From: Hydrogenophilaceae bacterium | GTDB lineage: Bacteria > Pseudomonadota > Alphaproteobacteria > Caulobacterales > Aquidulcibacteraceae | NCBI GenBank assembly: GCA_013389015.1 | Contig: JACAEE010000054.1 | Span: 1 to 34,271 of the forward strand | Reading direction: 5' to 3' | DNA: 34,271 nt | Part shown: piece by piece, positions 34,271 through 34,271 of the stretch | How positions within the stretch are numbered: the stretch's first letter is position 1 | Layout of the letters: each line of letters starts with the position of its first letter | Program-made: the position numbers and the translations under genes | Notes under the pieces: generated by a model | The model's database searches: none | The model's input: the letters and a program-made list of their open reading frames with translations, nothing else | What the model was told of the DNA's origin: nothing

Positions 34271-34271
34271 C

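Overview
The window is high-GC alphaproteobacterial DNA, most likely from a member of the Caulobacterales or Hyphomonadaceae-like group. The evidence is a cckA hybrid histidine kinase transcribed with fliQ-fliR-flhB, recA preceded by the alphaproteobacterial SOS box (GTTC-N7-GTTC), alaS next to recA, and clustered GANTC (CcrM-type) sites. No tRNA, rRNA or CRISPR array was recognised.

Layout. (1) 1-3056, plus strand: the tail of an unknown gene, then icd and three tightly packed small genes (SnoaL-like, GNAT, exported beta-rich protein). (2) 3143-5375, minus strand: a small unknown gene, and a two-gene unit made of a membrane-anchored TIR protein followed by a membrane TPR/LytR_C-like protein. 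(3) 5460-10871: GNAT-alaS, a small coiled-coil/membrane gene broken by one missing base, recA with its SOS box, and a small unknown gene. (4) 10878-15538, minus strand: fliQ-fliR-flhB-cckA. (5) 15668-17485: a DUF885 lipoprotein. (6) 17.6-18.1 kb: a scar holding an RHS (YD-repeat) fragment. (7) 18140-28797: an aromatic-catabolism island. Eight minus-strand genes (flavin monooxygenase, extradiol dioxygenase of the VOC fold, alpha/beta C-C-type hydrolase, second flavin monooxygenase, P450 remnant, cupin, NAD-dependent epimerase-like dehydrogenase, FAH-family hydrolase) lie next to a LysR regulator and a divergent TonB-dependent receptor. The combination suggests uptake, hydroxylation, ring cleavage and hydrolysis of an unidentified aromatic compound. 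(8) 28.8-34.3 kb: a lower-GC accessory region with an RHS orphan-tip array on the minus strand, in which variable C-terminal tips alternate with small membrane proteins. It is cut by an intact IS630-family element and a scrambled IS3-family remnant.

The most notable points are these. The P450 gene in the catabolic operon is reduced to its first ~36 and last ~26 codons but stays in frame and translationally coupled. The RHS array pairs hydrophobic tips with small membrane proteins as candidate immunity partners. The IS630 insertion sits inside the RHS stop codon and rebuilds it. The TIR/TPR membrane pair is an unassigned candidate signalling or defence unit. Functions come from motif recognition by eye; no database search was possible.
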